Positions 23,101 to 36,100 of a stretch of DNA of 64,000 bases are shown here, one piece after another. The DNA lies in the NCBI RefSeq assembly GCF_039555335.1, contig NC_092637.1:38032526-38096525 (forward strand), read 5' to 3'. Position numbers and translations under genes: made by a program. Numbering within the stretch: the stretch's first letter is position 1; each line of letters begins with the position of its first letter. The notes under the pieces are model-generated. The model ran no database searches. It had not been told where the DNA came from and was given only the letters and a program-made list of their open reading frames with translations. The stretch comes from Amphiura filiformis (taxonomy: Eukaryota; Echinodermata; Ophiuroidea; Amphilepidida; Amphiuridae).

Positions 23101-26100
23101 CTGATGAAAGCTACATTAATTCAAGCGCCATTATGGAGTTTGAGCAAATAAATTACGGATCCAAGCATATACAAACAAGTATTACTTTAAGACCAATCTA
23201 TTGTATTGGTATATTTACGCTTGGTTCGAATTAATTTAGCTTTCATAAAAAACACTATATGCTTGTAGACGGGATTTTACGACATTTTAATATACAATTC
23301 GCTAGATAAAGTTCTAAAATATCAAATACTTATCAAATACTTCCGGATGATCAAGGTCTCCTGCACTAGTGTGCACGAGAGAGTAGCACGAGATCACCCT
23401 AAAATACTCCTTTACCCCTACCGAATTTGCATCGTAACTGTGTCTGGTATTTACAGGAGGATAGCACTAACTTTACGGTTTTGTATTATTTTGTTGGGTT
23501 TTTACTTTAATCCCGTCAGGCAGCAGTGATTGTCAGTATTTGAAGTCACAAAACATGTGACACCTCACGTGATCTTGCACTATGGCGCCGTATTTTGTCT
23601 GTGTGTTTGCATTCATGTCCTCGTTTGAAAAGGATATCAATCTTCAAATCAGATATAATGGTATCTGGTTCCCGACATGAATTGTTGATTTTATAAGTAG
23701 TTAAAGAAAATCACACAATATTGACTTCGGTGTTAGAGTAAAGTACCAATGAATCGATAAGCAACTCCATTCAATGTATTTGAATGATGCGATACAATTT
23801 AGGAAACCGGTAACAACGTTTGCACAGTATCTTTTGTGGGACCTGAGAACACATCAGACATATCGAATTGCATTCTGAATATCCAGAATGTCCTTATGAT
23901 ATCAAAAATTCACGATATGATATAAATTGTATGGCAAATTATTAAACTTTGATATTTTTATATTTTTGATACTTAACAGTCCTCAAAGTAAACTTAGTAA
24001 ATAATACATTTTGATGGGATAATCTATATCTTTAATATGGAAGGTCAAAATTTTCTTATGATGGACGGCTTTTTATCCCAGCTACATACACTTTAAGTAC
24101 ATATCATTAGATTTACATAATTTACTTAGAGGACTGATAAATTTCATGACAAATTTAAAGACGATATAATTCAAGACGTTACATCATCACTTCTGCGGCG
24201 AATACATGCTACTTGGGCACAACACACCTTTCTAAATGAATGGAGTGGCAAGTAACTTCATTTAATGTGCTTTTCGTGATTGAATTAGATTAAGATTACA
24301 TAGCACGTTTGTGCAACCTCTGTTTTATTACTTCTATGATCAAACAAACAAAAGTTAACAATGCGAGTTATTATGTCGTAATTTATTGTCTACTATTATT
24401 TTAATGTTTATGTCACTATAGTCGTGTTCACACGGTCGGAATAATTACCGGTAATAAGAGACGTAAAAGTCACTTATCACCGGTAATAAGTCACTATTAC
24501 CGGTTATAAGTCGCTTATTACCGGTAATAACTCACTTATGTCCGACCGTGTGAACACGACTTATAATAAATTATAGTATAAAGATTATAACATTATGTAC
24601 CCATGTGTTTTCTGTACCTATTTTGATTGTGTGTGAATGATAGATATTACTAATGGTGACGCCGAAGTCGTGAAAAGACAGACTACTGGTAAGATAGTGA
24701 CTTTAAGCAAGGCTGAGAAGGATGCCATATTAAACAGACATAATGAGTTAAGGGGTCAGGTGTCACCATCAGCAGAAGATATGGAGTACATGGTAAATCT
24801 TTTGTACTTTGTTTAGTCTATCCTTTCTAGTGTGTTTATTCGTTGGTCTACCTCGAAACGAATATATTAAACTAAATAACATCCTTGATGTTGTGAGCGA
24901 ACAAAGAAAATAATAATCTATACTGACCCATACATTTCATAGATCATAGTTCATAGTTATTTTATTTCCATCATTAAAAAATATACAAAATAGAAAATAA
25001 CAAAATACAATAAGATGGGGGAGGTAAAATGAAAGACAATAAGCTTAACCTAGCCTAAGCAAAACCTCAAATGTTGACCTCCTATACAAAATGCAAAAAT
25101 ACTACCAGAAACAAAGCCAAAACATATTTACTAAAATCAGTACAAACATGTAGCAAGCAAGCTTACAATACAATAGCAATTTGAATCAACAAGATTATAG
25201 ATTATAAGTTTGTCATATTTAGTGACCACAAGTATCTTGCATCTTGATCTTAACTGATGGTTTTCTTGGATAAAGTCGTTAGTGTTCTGTTGTGGCCACA
25301 AGGAATTGGCTGAAGTTAAGAGGCTGGATACTGACAATGACATCCAACCTCTTAATGGTGGTCTTAATCCTGGAATATTATGGAGCATCATTCATAATTG
25401 CTAAACTGTTGGTCTAAAGTATATGAAAGTATATATAATTATGATTACAATCACAGAGACTTGGAAAAATTCACCAGTGATGTCACATTTGGGCAAAAAA
25501 AATGAGAAAAACACAATACCAGGGTTTTTTTTTACCAAATTGTTTTTTTTTTAAAACATAACAAAAAAATTCTTGAGTAAAGAAAAATATTAATTTTTAA
25601 GAACTAGATAAAAATATCTAGGACCCGATTTTAATTTTGATCGATAAAAATATCTAGGACCCGATTTTAATTTTGATCAACTTCAAATACCCGCAAATAA
25701 GTTCATCAGGATTGTCAATAAATCAGATTATTCAAACATTATTGTAAACAAATAAAAAAAAACCGGAAGCAGCCTTCGAGGTGCAGGAATTGGTCAGTTA
25801 ATTAACATTAACCCAATTTTGGATTTGTTTACAAGAATCTTTGAATTATCTTCACCCAAAATATTTGAAATGTGCGCGAAAATCAGATATTTTATATAAT
25901 ATTTTAGCTAAATTTAGCATTTCTAAACCATTTCTTGGTGAGTGTTGGTCAAAATTTAAAAGAAAAAAAAAATGGGTCTTTATTACGTGGTACAACCTTT
26001 TTTATTGGACACCAAAACAGGAATACATGGTGTCCCAACAAAACGCAACCCAACTTATACCCCTTTTTTATGAGTTTTTATATAATCAAGGGTCACAATT

Positions 26101-27075
26101 TCTTCAAAGGCATTGTCTTTGAGTATGTTTGCCTCAAAGATGGTGTTGTTGGCATTTTGCGTCTTTGAGATTTGACAATTTAGGTAAAATGAGTCTAAAT
26201 CAAACTTGTTCACAACATTGACATCCTGCCCTCGATAATGCATGGAAAACATTGTTTTAATGGTTGAATCACTTTGTTCTGCACCCGAGAAATCACCAAA
26301 AGTGTAGAAACAGACAGAGAGCTACAAGAAAAATGATCAATCCGCAACACAAAAAGTATTCACAAATATCCAGAATTATTGGAGTTGTTTTACTGTTAAT
26401 TATGCCCGCGTAAATTGACAAAAGCGCGCATCAGTTACGCTATACGCAAAGTGCGGTTCGCGTAGTTGACTCGTCCAGCTGTGTGTATGCTATTTATTGT
26501 GGGACCTGAGAACACATCAGATACACATCAGTTTATTCATTGATATGGTAACATTTGGTTGATACTACTGAATTTGATATGAATAAATTTATTATACTTA
26601 ATTGTATAATGTGTATACCTTTTTATTGCTTGCCTATGACATTTTTGTGGTGGGGTGTGCGGGTGTGAGTGTGAGGTATTTGTTTTTCATTTTGTGTATC
26701 TGTGTTTATATATTTAGGCCCTTCTTTTAAGGGGGCACAACATTTTACATGCTTCTCCTTCTAGTTGTGTCTCCTCCATCGTTTTTATCATGTTTTGTTA
26801 TTTGTATGTTTTAATTTTGATGGAAATAAATTTGATTGATTGATTGATTGAATACAATTGAATAATCCATCACTTTTTACGCGGGTTATTATGGGTAAAT
26901 GACTTTCGAGACACTCTCTCTATCTTTGTTTTCTCTTTTTTTTTCATTTTCAGGAGTTTGAACAGAAATTGGGTGTCAAAACTGGAGTACCAGATTTATT
27001 AGGTATGTTACTAGTAATACTATATATGTATACTAAAAGTAAGGAGCAACTTAGCTAATAAAAACCACTCAAACA

Positions 27076-27113
<38 letters not shown>

Positions 27114-30100
27114 GGGAGGGTAAAACTGGGGGGGGGGCATTTTTGGCGATCTGGAGGGGGCAGGCAATTTTTGGCACGCATTCATGGGGCGCCTTTTAAA
27201 TAAAACGCTCTAAAACAATACGGAAACGCTTAAATGTGCAAAGTTTATAAATGGGGATCTCAAAAATTTGGCATGTGCAAAGGAGGGGGGAGGGGGCAAG
27301 GAATATTTTGCAGGCCGAGAGGAGGGCGACGATTTTTGGCGGGCCGAGAGGGGTGGGCAAGCGATTTTTGGCGAGCTATTTTACCCCCAGGGGGCTCATA
27401 ATTATTGCACAGTCTCTAAATATATAACAAAAACTGTCGTGCTATTTCATGCACTGCTGTGAGAAGCCCTCCAGCATTTTCACCTACCGTAAAACCTCGT
27501 CTACAAGCATATAGAGTGCTTCTGATGAAAGCTACATTAGTTCAAGCGCCATTATGGAGTTTGAGCAAATAAATTACGGATCCAAGCATATACAAACAAG
27601 TATTATTTTAAGACCAATCTATTGTATTGGTATATTTACGCTTGGTTCGAATTAATTTAGCTTTCATAAAAACACTATATGCTTGTAGACGAGATTTTAC
27701 GACATTTTAATATACAATTCGCTAGATAAAGTTCTAAAATATCAAATACTTATCAAATACTTCCGGATGATCAAGGTCTCCTGCACTAGTAGCACGAGAT
27801 CACCCTAAAATATTCCTTTACCCCTACCGAATTTGCATCGTAACTGTGTCTGGTATTTACAGGAGGATAGCACTAACTTTACGGTTTTTGTATTATTTTG
27901 TTGGTTTTTTTTACTTTAATCCCGTCAGGCAGCAGTGATTGTCAGTATTTGAAGTCACAAAACATGTGACACCTCACGTGATCTTGCACTATGGCGCCGT
28001 ATTTTGTCTGTGTGTTTGCATTCATGTCCTCGTTTGAAAAGGATATCAATCTTCAAATCAGATATAATGGTATCTGGTTCCCGACATGAATTGTTGATTT
28101 TATAAGTAGTTAAAGAAAATCACACAATATTGACTTCGGTGTTAGAGTAAAGTACCAATGAATCGATAAGCAACTCCATCCAATGTATTTGAATGATGCG
28201 ATAAAATTTAGGAAACCGGTAACAACGTTTGCACAGTATCTTTTGTGGGACCTGAGAACACATCAGACATATCGAATTGCATTCTGAATATCCAGAATGT
28301 CCTTATGATATCAAAAATTCACGATATGATATAAATTGTATGGCAAATTATTAAACTTTGATATTTTTATATTTTGATACTTAACAGTCCTCAAAGTAAA
28401 CTTAGTAAATAATACATTTTGATGGGATAATCTATATCTTTAATATGGAAGGTCAAAATTTTCTTATGATGGACGGCTTTTTATCCCAGCTACATACACT
28501 TTAAGTACATATCATTAGATTTACACAATTTACTTAGAGGACTGATAAATTTCATGACAAATTTAAAGACGATATAATTCAAAAATTGTATTCATCTATT
28601 GCTATGGTAGTTAATCCTGTTACATCATCACTTCTGCGGCGAATACATGCTACTTGGGCACAACACACCTTTCTAAATGAATGGAGTGGCAAGTAACTTC
28701 ATTTAATGTGCTTTTCGTGATTGAATTAGATTAAGATTACATAGCAATAAATACAATAAGATGGGGGAGGTAAAATGAAAGACAATAAGCTTAACCTAGC
28801 CTAAGCAAAACCTCAAATGTTGACCTCCTATACAAAATGCAAAAATACTACCAGAAACAAAGCCAAAACATATTTACTAAAATCAGTACAAACATGTAGC
28901 AAGCAAGCTTACAATACAATAGCAATTTGAATCAACAAGATTATAGATTATAAGTTTTTCATATTTAGTGACCACAAGTATCTTGCATCTTGATCTAAAC
29001 TGATGGTTTTCTTGGATAAAGTCGTTAGTGTTCTGTTGTGGCCACAAGGAATTGGCTGAAGTTAAGAGGCTGGATACTGACAATGACATCCAACCTCTTA
29101 ATGGTGGTCTTAATCCTGGAATATTATGGAGCATCATTCATAATTGCTAAACTGTTGGTCTAAAGTATATGAAAGTATATATAATTATGATTACAATCAC
29201 AGAGACTTGGAAAAATTCACCATTGATGTAACATAAAAAAAAAAAAAATGAGAAAAACACAATACCAGGGTTTTTTTTTACCAAATTGTTTTTGGCAAAA
29301 CATAACAAAAAAATTCTTGAGTAAAGAAAAATATTAATTTTTAAGAACTAGATAAAAATATCTAGGACCCGATTTTAATTTTGATCGATAAAAATATCTA
29401 GGACCCGATTTTAATTTTGATCAACTTCAAATACCCGCAAATAAGTTCATCAGGATTGTCAATAAATCAGATTATTCAAACATTATTGTAAACAAATCAA
29501 AAAAACCGGAAGCAGCCTTCGAGGTGCAGGAATTGGTCAGTTAATTAACATTAACCCAATTTTTGATTTGTTTACAAGAATCTTTGAATTATCTTCACCA
29601 AAATATTTGAAATGTGCGCGAAAATCAGATATTTTATATAATATTTTAGCTAAATTTAGCATTTCTAAACCATTTCTTGGTGAGTGTTGGTCAAAATTTA
29701 AAAAAAAAAAAAAAATGGGTCTTAGATATTTTATCTAGTTTTTAAAATTTAATATTTTTTTTTTTACTCAAGAATATTTTTGCGTAAATGTAAATGTTCC
29801 TTTTAAATGTGACTAATTCTTAATATAATTACTGACATTTACACAGCGTGATTCTGGTAGTCTACAGTGATTTTATTAATGATAATCATCATGATCATTT
29901 AATAAATTGATATCAAATGAGAGATCTCATTAACATATTGAAATTAGGAGTTCCAAATCATTGTATTTCCGAAGATATCATCAAACAACTATTGAATTAG
30001 TATACCACAGTCGAGGCTAATTCGACAGTTTTTTGATGATTTCTCCGAAATATACCGATTTGGAATGTCTAATTCAACATGTTAATAAGAAAATATGAGC

Positions 30101-33100
30101 TTTCACCTGATACCAAAATCTGCATTGTAAATGGGAAAAGTAGGGGGATGAGGCTGGCAATCAAGTTACCCACCATTCAATGGCTAAATGTATATTAACC
30201 ATGTTAACACGACCGGCTGTCTCTGCAAAAAAAACCTTTGTATTAAAAACACTGCACTTTGCTGGACTGCTTACAGATCAAAGTTATTTATAATCTGAAA
30301 ATACATGCTGTTACAATATTAAATCAAATGTTACACTTAGAACACTGGGAAAGTGTCAAATGAACACCAAACAGAGGCAAATTAGCAGTTAACACCAAAG
30401 AGTGTAAACCTTAAAAATATTAAGCAGAAGACACTATAAATCAACATCCGTGGGTGTGGTCCTCCTGGAACACTTTGTCGGTGTTTGACATCACGGAGTT
30501 TTTAGAATGTAGCTGCCCCAATGAAGTTCACCATGGATTAAAAAAAATCGTTTATCTTCGTTTTAAATTATCTAGTATTGGGATGACAATGAGGCTAATG
30601 CGGCTGAACAATGGGCTGCAGCTTGTAGAAGGGGACACGATCGATCCAACCAAAACCAATATGCTGCCGGTGGCACTTTAAAGTTACCTCAGGGTGGCGT
30701 TGATGCGACCAATAAGTGGTATAATGAATATCAGAACTATACTTACGACTCAAATAGTTGCAAGGGCATGTGTTTTCAATACTTCCACGTAAGTCAATAA
30801 TACTATAGTTCCGGTACGTTTTATAAATGATATTTTATTATTATTTATTATTATTCATGGTTTATTCAAACACACTCGCACCTAAAAGCTGAACTGCTGT
30901 GCAGCTCACAGATATATATATATATATAAAAACATCATGATATAAAGGATATTAAAGAACATAAAAAGAGAACAATACCCTCCTTACAACCAAATCCCAA
31001 GGTGAAAAGGTCCTGTTTTAAAAGAGAGGACCCAGGGAAAAGTTAAAAAGAGAGGGTTTCAATTAATTTTGGAAAATACAAGGGCTTTACACCTTCCGCT
31101 TAAAGCCATAATAAATGATTTGCTCTAGAGCGACGCCCTAAATTTTCTCAAATTTCTACCGTTTGTAATGCCAAATAGTGTACTAAAACACCACAAGACT
31201 AAGCCTTAAGTGCTTCAATTACAGTTTAGAGGGAGTGTCCCCCTCTATCTTAAACGTTACATAAGAAGAAACGTAGTCCGCTAAGTCGTTAAAATTTAGG
31301 TGGGTAACGTAAAGGGGAAGCTATTATTTCTCCCTATAGACAATGTCCCCTCATAGCCTTGTTTTTAAAGGTCAAGGAGTCGAACCTTTTTTTTTTACAT
31401 GACGGAGTGCCCATCTCTCTTTCGTTAGCGATTAGGCCAAACTCCACCGTGAAATGTTATGGGTATCTCCACACCTCCTCCACAGCGAGTATGTTACCTT
31501 CCGAGCATTTAAGAATGGCCGTACTCATGTGTGCAACTGAGTGGAGAGGAGTAGTCGAGATAAAGTGCCTTACTCATAGGCACATCACGATGACGTTGCC
31601 GGGGCTCGAACCTGCGACCATATGCAAAATAAAAATTGTTTCGGCTCATGTCCCCCGCGCGCATTAGATTTATGCTGCACGTTTTCACGGATAAAATAAT
31701 AGAGGGCTGTAATTTATATATTTTAAACCATCAGCGCTAACCTGAATATATTACACAAGTTTATGCATATTCTATTTAAATATATTTGAATAATGCAAAT
31801 TTGTTTGTTTTGTGTCCCTTAAAAGTAGGCCTACTTAATTGAATAATAAGGCACACTTGATTAAAACATAGGACGAAGGAGACACTCTACCTTTGTCCGC
31901 CCGAACCAAAAAACGCTCAACGGTCCATGCAAATTAGCTACTAGACAAGCACCCCCGGGATACTATCCGTCCAGGAGAGCTTTGCAGCCAATCCGCGGTA
32001 CTCTTACAGGCTGGGAGTGCAAAGCATTACTGTGACCTACCCATAATGGGGAGTACCAATGGACAATGCGTTACTGGGTTCTTCAAATATCTGCTTATAG
32101 ACCACTTGACATCATTGTTTGTCAACAAAGGCGAGGGACTGTTCTATTGATATGCTTGAACGAACCGCTACACTGTTCAATGGCTTTCTTGTACTTTTTG
32201 AAATGTGGCGGGCGATTTAAAATGGACGTTCCCTGAACAAAATACGATGCGCACGCACACTGCAGGGCCAAGAACAATGGAAATTGCCTTGATTCGCGCG
32301 CATAAATTTTAATAACAATAGTCACCGGGTAAATACACTCCATCGAGATTAACTATGCAAGCGAATTAACTTCCAAACCACTTCAAATACAGATTGAGAT
32401 CAATTCCGTGTTGATTTGATTAAATTACTTGTATTTGTCACTAGACTCAAACACAGGACACTTGGGAAGAATATTACACTGTCTCGAGGTGGGTTTATTT
32501 TGGGAAAAACCCTCAACTTTTACCAGATTCTTACCAACTTTTCCGTTTTGTCTGTTGGAAAATGAATGAACCAATACAATAAATTCATTTATTTTGGCTC
32601 GCCATATATGAAAGAAAACGGTTCGAAACTAACAATTGCCATAGATAATCGGTAATCGCATATCAGTGTCTCGGAAGGCTCGACCACTACGGGGTCTCGC
32701 TTCCGAGCGACTAACATGCTCACCATACCTCAACAAGACACCGATTATCTATGTCAATAGTCTGTTTCTCACCCTTTATCTGCTAAGTAACCTGTTCAGC
32801 GATTCTTCCCGTAGTGATCGCTCCGGGGAATACTCAGATAGCGTGGGCCCACCGGAGAGTGGGCATCTCGCTAGTTGTCAATAATAATTCTGACATTATC
32901 CATTATTTTTTTTGGGGGGGGTTAAAGATCAGTGAGGTGGATGGGTTATATACACTCCCGGTATACACTATAACAAACATTTATGCAAATAAGAAATACT
33001 ATCGGGATATTACGTATTCTATATAAATAAAAAGTAATCTGATTCTTTTATAAAGGTTGTGTGGGCAAAGTCAACCCATGTTGGATGTGGTGTGGCGTTA

Positions 33101-36100
33101 TGCCCTACATATGAGGGTGAAAACAATTGGTGGGTCTTGATTTGTAATTATTCACCAGAGTAAGTATACATGTATATGAATCAAGGAGATTAGGCCTACA
33201 GACTTCGCCATGTATTTTGTGTGTCGCTCATTAAGGGCAAAATACCGGGGCAAAACATAGCGCAGTTATAGGCCTACTACACTGCAAACATGATTCGACC
33301 TTTGCAGTACTTAAACCTGGTTTATACATGAAATTACTCAAGCAAAATCAATCGATTAAGTCTAGGCCAGCCCGCACCCAAATATGGCACTTGCCAATCA
33401 ATAATCACCCACTTGAAATCCCCTGGCTCGCTCCACTGACCAAAGTTATGGACAGATATGGGAGTTGTTTTTGCTACTATTTGTCACTTGCATATCAGGG
33501 AGGTACGAACATTTGCAGATGCAATACATTATTCTTGATCATGTTGATTGACCGCAAGTACAAAAAAATATCCGTCAAGTGGTTTAGCTTTAATGCCCTT
33601 CGGAAGAGAGAAGTGAGTAATAGTCACTAAAAGTTGCATTCGATTTACACAGGGAATTTTGCATGCGTGCCCTTCCTTACTAAAACACCAAAGTGCGAAT
33701 ATTTCCAAACATCTAAGTTAGCTACAAAATTAGGACATGTTACAAAACTATATTTTCTAGAATTTAAAAAAAGTACAAACAATATTAGCCGGTTATTTTG
33801 CACACAGTGACGTTAACTAGGCAATGCCCCATACCTATAACATACACTGTTTGTAGAGGTCACGCGTCAATGGTGAGAGCACGGTGTATTGTGTATAGGA
33901 AAATGAACAGTAACTGCATTATGATAGCGTACCTTCAGATTATTTCGCCATGTGGCCGGTACACTTCGATTTAAAGTGTGTGATTGCTTGTGTTGTGTGA
34001 ATAATGAGTTGCGATGATAACTCCCAAAGACCTGTTCTATATACGGGTGGACGGGCCTTTCAAGTTGGGTGGCGTGCGCCATCTCTGCCAACCCAGTTTC
34101 GCCATCCCATGACCTGAAACTTGCAGAAATGACTCTGTTAGAAGCGACCCCAGATCCGGACATCAGAGGGGTAATGTTATTGAAATGTGTAAAAATAGGC
34201 ACACGCATATTCTACAAGGAATAAGGTGGGTGGAAATCACCAGTACCCCACAAAGACATGATCATTAGCCAATATTAATAAGAGTCCTTAGACCTGAAAC
34301 TGCATGGCAGAAATGACCCGGAGGCCCCAGAGGACGAGGTTATAGAAATGTGCAAAACTCATATTCCCCCATAAGGAAAAAGTATATAAGTGTGATATGA
34401 ACTTCATACGGTATTGGTGGAATTCCCCCGGGGGATTCTCACAAGGAGATGACCCGTAAGAGTTATAAGATGAGGAGCGGCCCCTCATTAAAGGACCTCA
34501 CATTAATACTGGTATAAGACTGTGAATGATTGAGGGGGGATCACTCGGGGGATGTTTTTTTGATGATGGCCGTCGGTGAGTAGATGTGTCTGTGTATGCC
34601 GTTGGCTTTTGTATGGAGGGCTAGGGGTGATATAGAAAGTGGGTTGGTTTGGAAAGTGTGTGTGGTGTAGGGGTGAGTATGGTGTGTCGGTTGTTTGATG
34701 ACATGTAAAAGTGAGCAATCTTTTAGAAAAGTTGAACAATGGTAGCGCTATTTATCTAAAATCTTGTTTGCATGTTTACAAGAGGTAGACCCTTGTTTGA
34801 TAAAGAAACAAACATCTATGTTAAAAATTACTACAAATATATGTGTATACAGCGTGTCTCAAAAACAATTGTGCAAGTGAAGAGCGCCCTCTATGGCAAT
34901 TAGAGAATACTGTTGTGACATGATGTTTACATAAACGTCAAGGGCCTAGTCGTAGCTCTCAAATGCCGTTTGTTCTGTTCAATTTGCTTCTTTTAATCTC
35001 GAGATATGTTTAGTTAACAACGAAAGGTTAAAATCACAATTGTGCCACTTTTTACTACGGAGGTGGACTGCACAATATTACAAGTAAATCAATGGTAGCT
35101 GCTGTTGATGCGTCTAATGCACTCCCTTCGGGGCTCGTGCATAAGACGCATCAATATCATTGCGCATGCATTATTTTGTCTTATTTCTATTCCAAAAAAT
35201 AATACGCGTTCATTAACCTATAAGTTTGCAATATTTGTTTGTCTCTTAACATGTCTTGAGTGACAAAGAAAAGAGTATCTACCATGATAAAATCATTAAC
35301 ATGCACATGTATTTAACTTTACAGCAGAATGTGAAATATTCCTGCAGTACATAGCGTATTTAAGTGAAAAAAAAGAGAATCATATAATACATGTATCATG
35401 ATAAAACAGTAAAAACTATTTTTATTGTTGTATAATTGATGCGTTCTTTTGATTTCACGAGGGAACTCTTGATAAACTTGATGCTATCATTGATTTACAT
35501 GACTTGTACAGTCCTCTTGATCTTCCCTAGTAAATATGAGTAGAAGTGGCACAATATTGTGATTTTACCATTTCGTTGTTAACTAAACATATCTCGAGAT
35601 TATAACAAGCAAATTGAACAGAATAAACGGAATTTGAGAGCTAGGACTATGCCCTTGGCGTTGATGTTAGCATCATGTCACAACGGTGTTTTCTAATTGC
35701 CATAGAGGGCGCTTTTCGCTTGCACATTTTTTTTAAACAGGCTGTATACAGTTTATTAGTGTGATAGCTGTTGGTTTTATTTTAGAATTGAACATTATAA
35801 TAATGTTTTGTTTGAAAAATTAATAAATGATCACATCAAACAGTGTGTAAGTAAATAAAAAGAAATTTAAATTTCACAAATTATAATATAATTTAAATTC
35901 CAATCAAATTGTGTGACGTGGAATTGTATGAAACATTTAGGGGCAATTTGAACATGGGCAGACCATACGCGGAAGGACCCAGCTGTGCAGGGTGTAGATC
36001 TCGGTGGTTGCCGTATGCATGAAAACAAATGCAGTAAGTAGATAAGTAAGGTGTTGTCAAAGAGAGGGGTGTTGTGGGGCAATTTGCTATGATGCTATGC

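Larger units (their letters stand above)
21552..25979. repeat. Tandem duplication unit 1 (4.43 kb)
   Basis: Runs from TTATTACGTGGTACAACC to AAATGGGTCT, after which the same start sequence begins unit 2. Contains exon 2 and exon 3 of gene B. The high identity to unit 2 indicates a recent event, or an assembly duplication. Confidence 0.9.
25980..29725. repeat. Tandem duplication unit 2 (3.75 kb, exon 3 deleted)
   Basis: Near-identical to unit 1 but missing about 0.7 kb (24307-25001 of unit 1, junction at about 28744), which held exon 3 and the 24421-24561 hairpin. The CT tract is longer than in unit 1, and unit 2 keeps about 44 bp (28578-28622) that unit 1 lacks. Confidence 0.9.

Noticed and set aside
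24421..24561. CRISPR-like repeat array (regular ACCGGTAATAA units)
   Set aside because: Units are palindromic, irregularly spaced and enclosed by inverted ends in a eukaryotic intron; this is a foldback element.
25137..25391. 84-codon open frame duplicated at 28883-29137
   Set aside because: The two copies are similar only because of the recent tandem duplication; no domain or splice evidence, and it looks like part of a retroposon tail.
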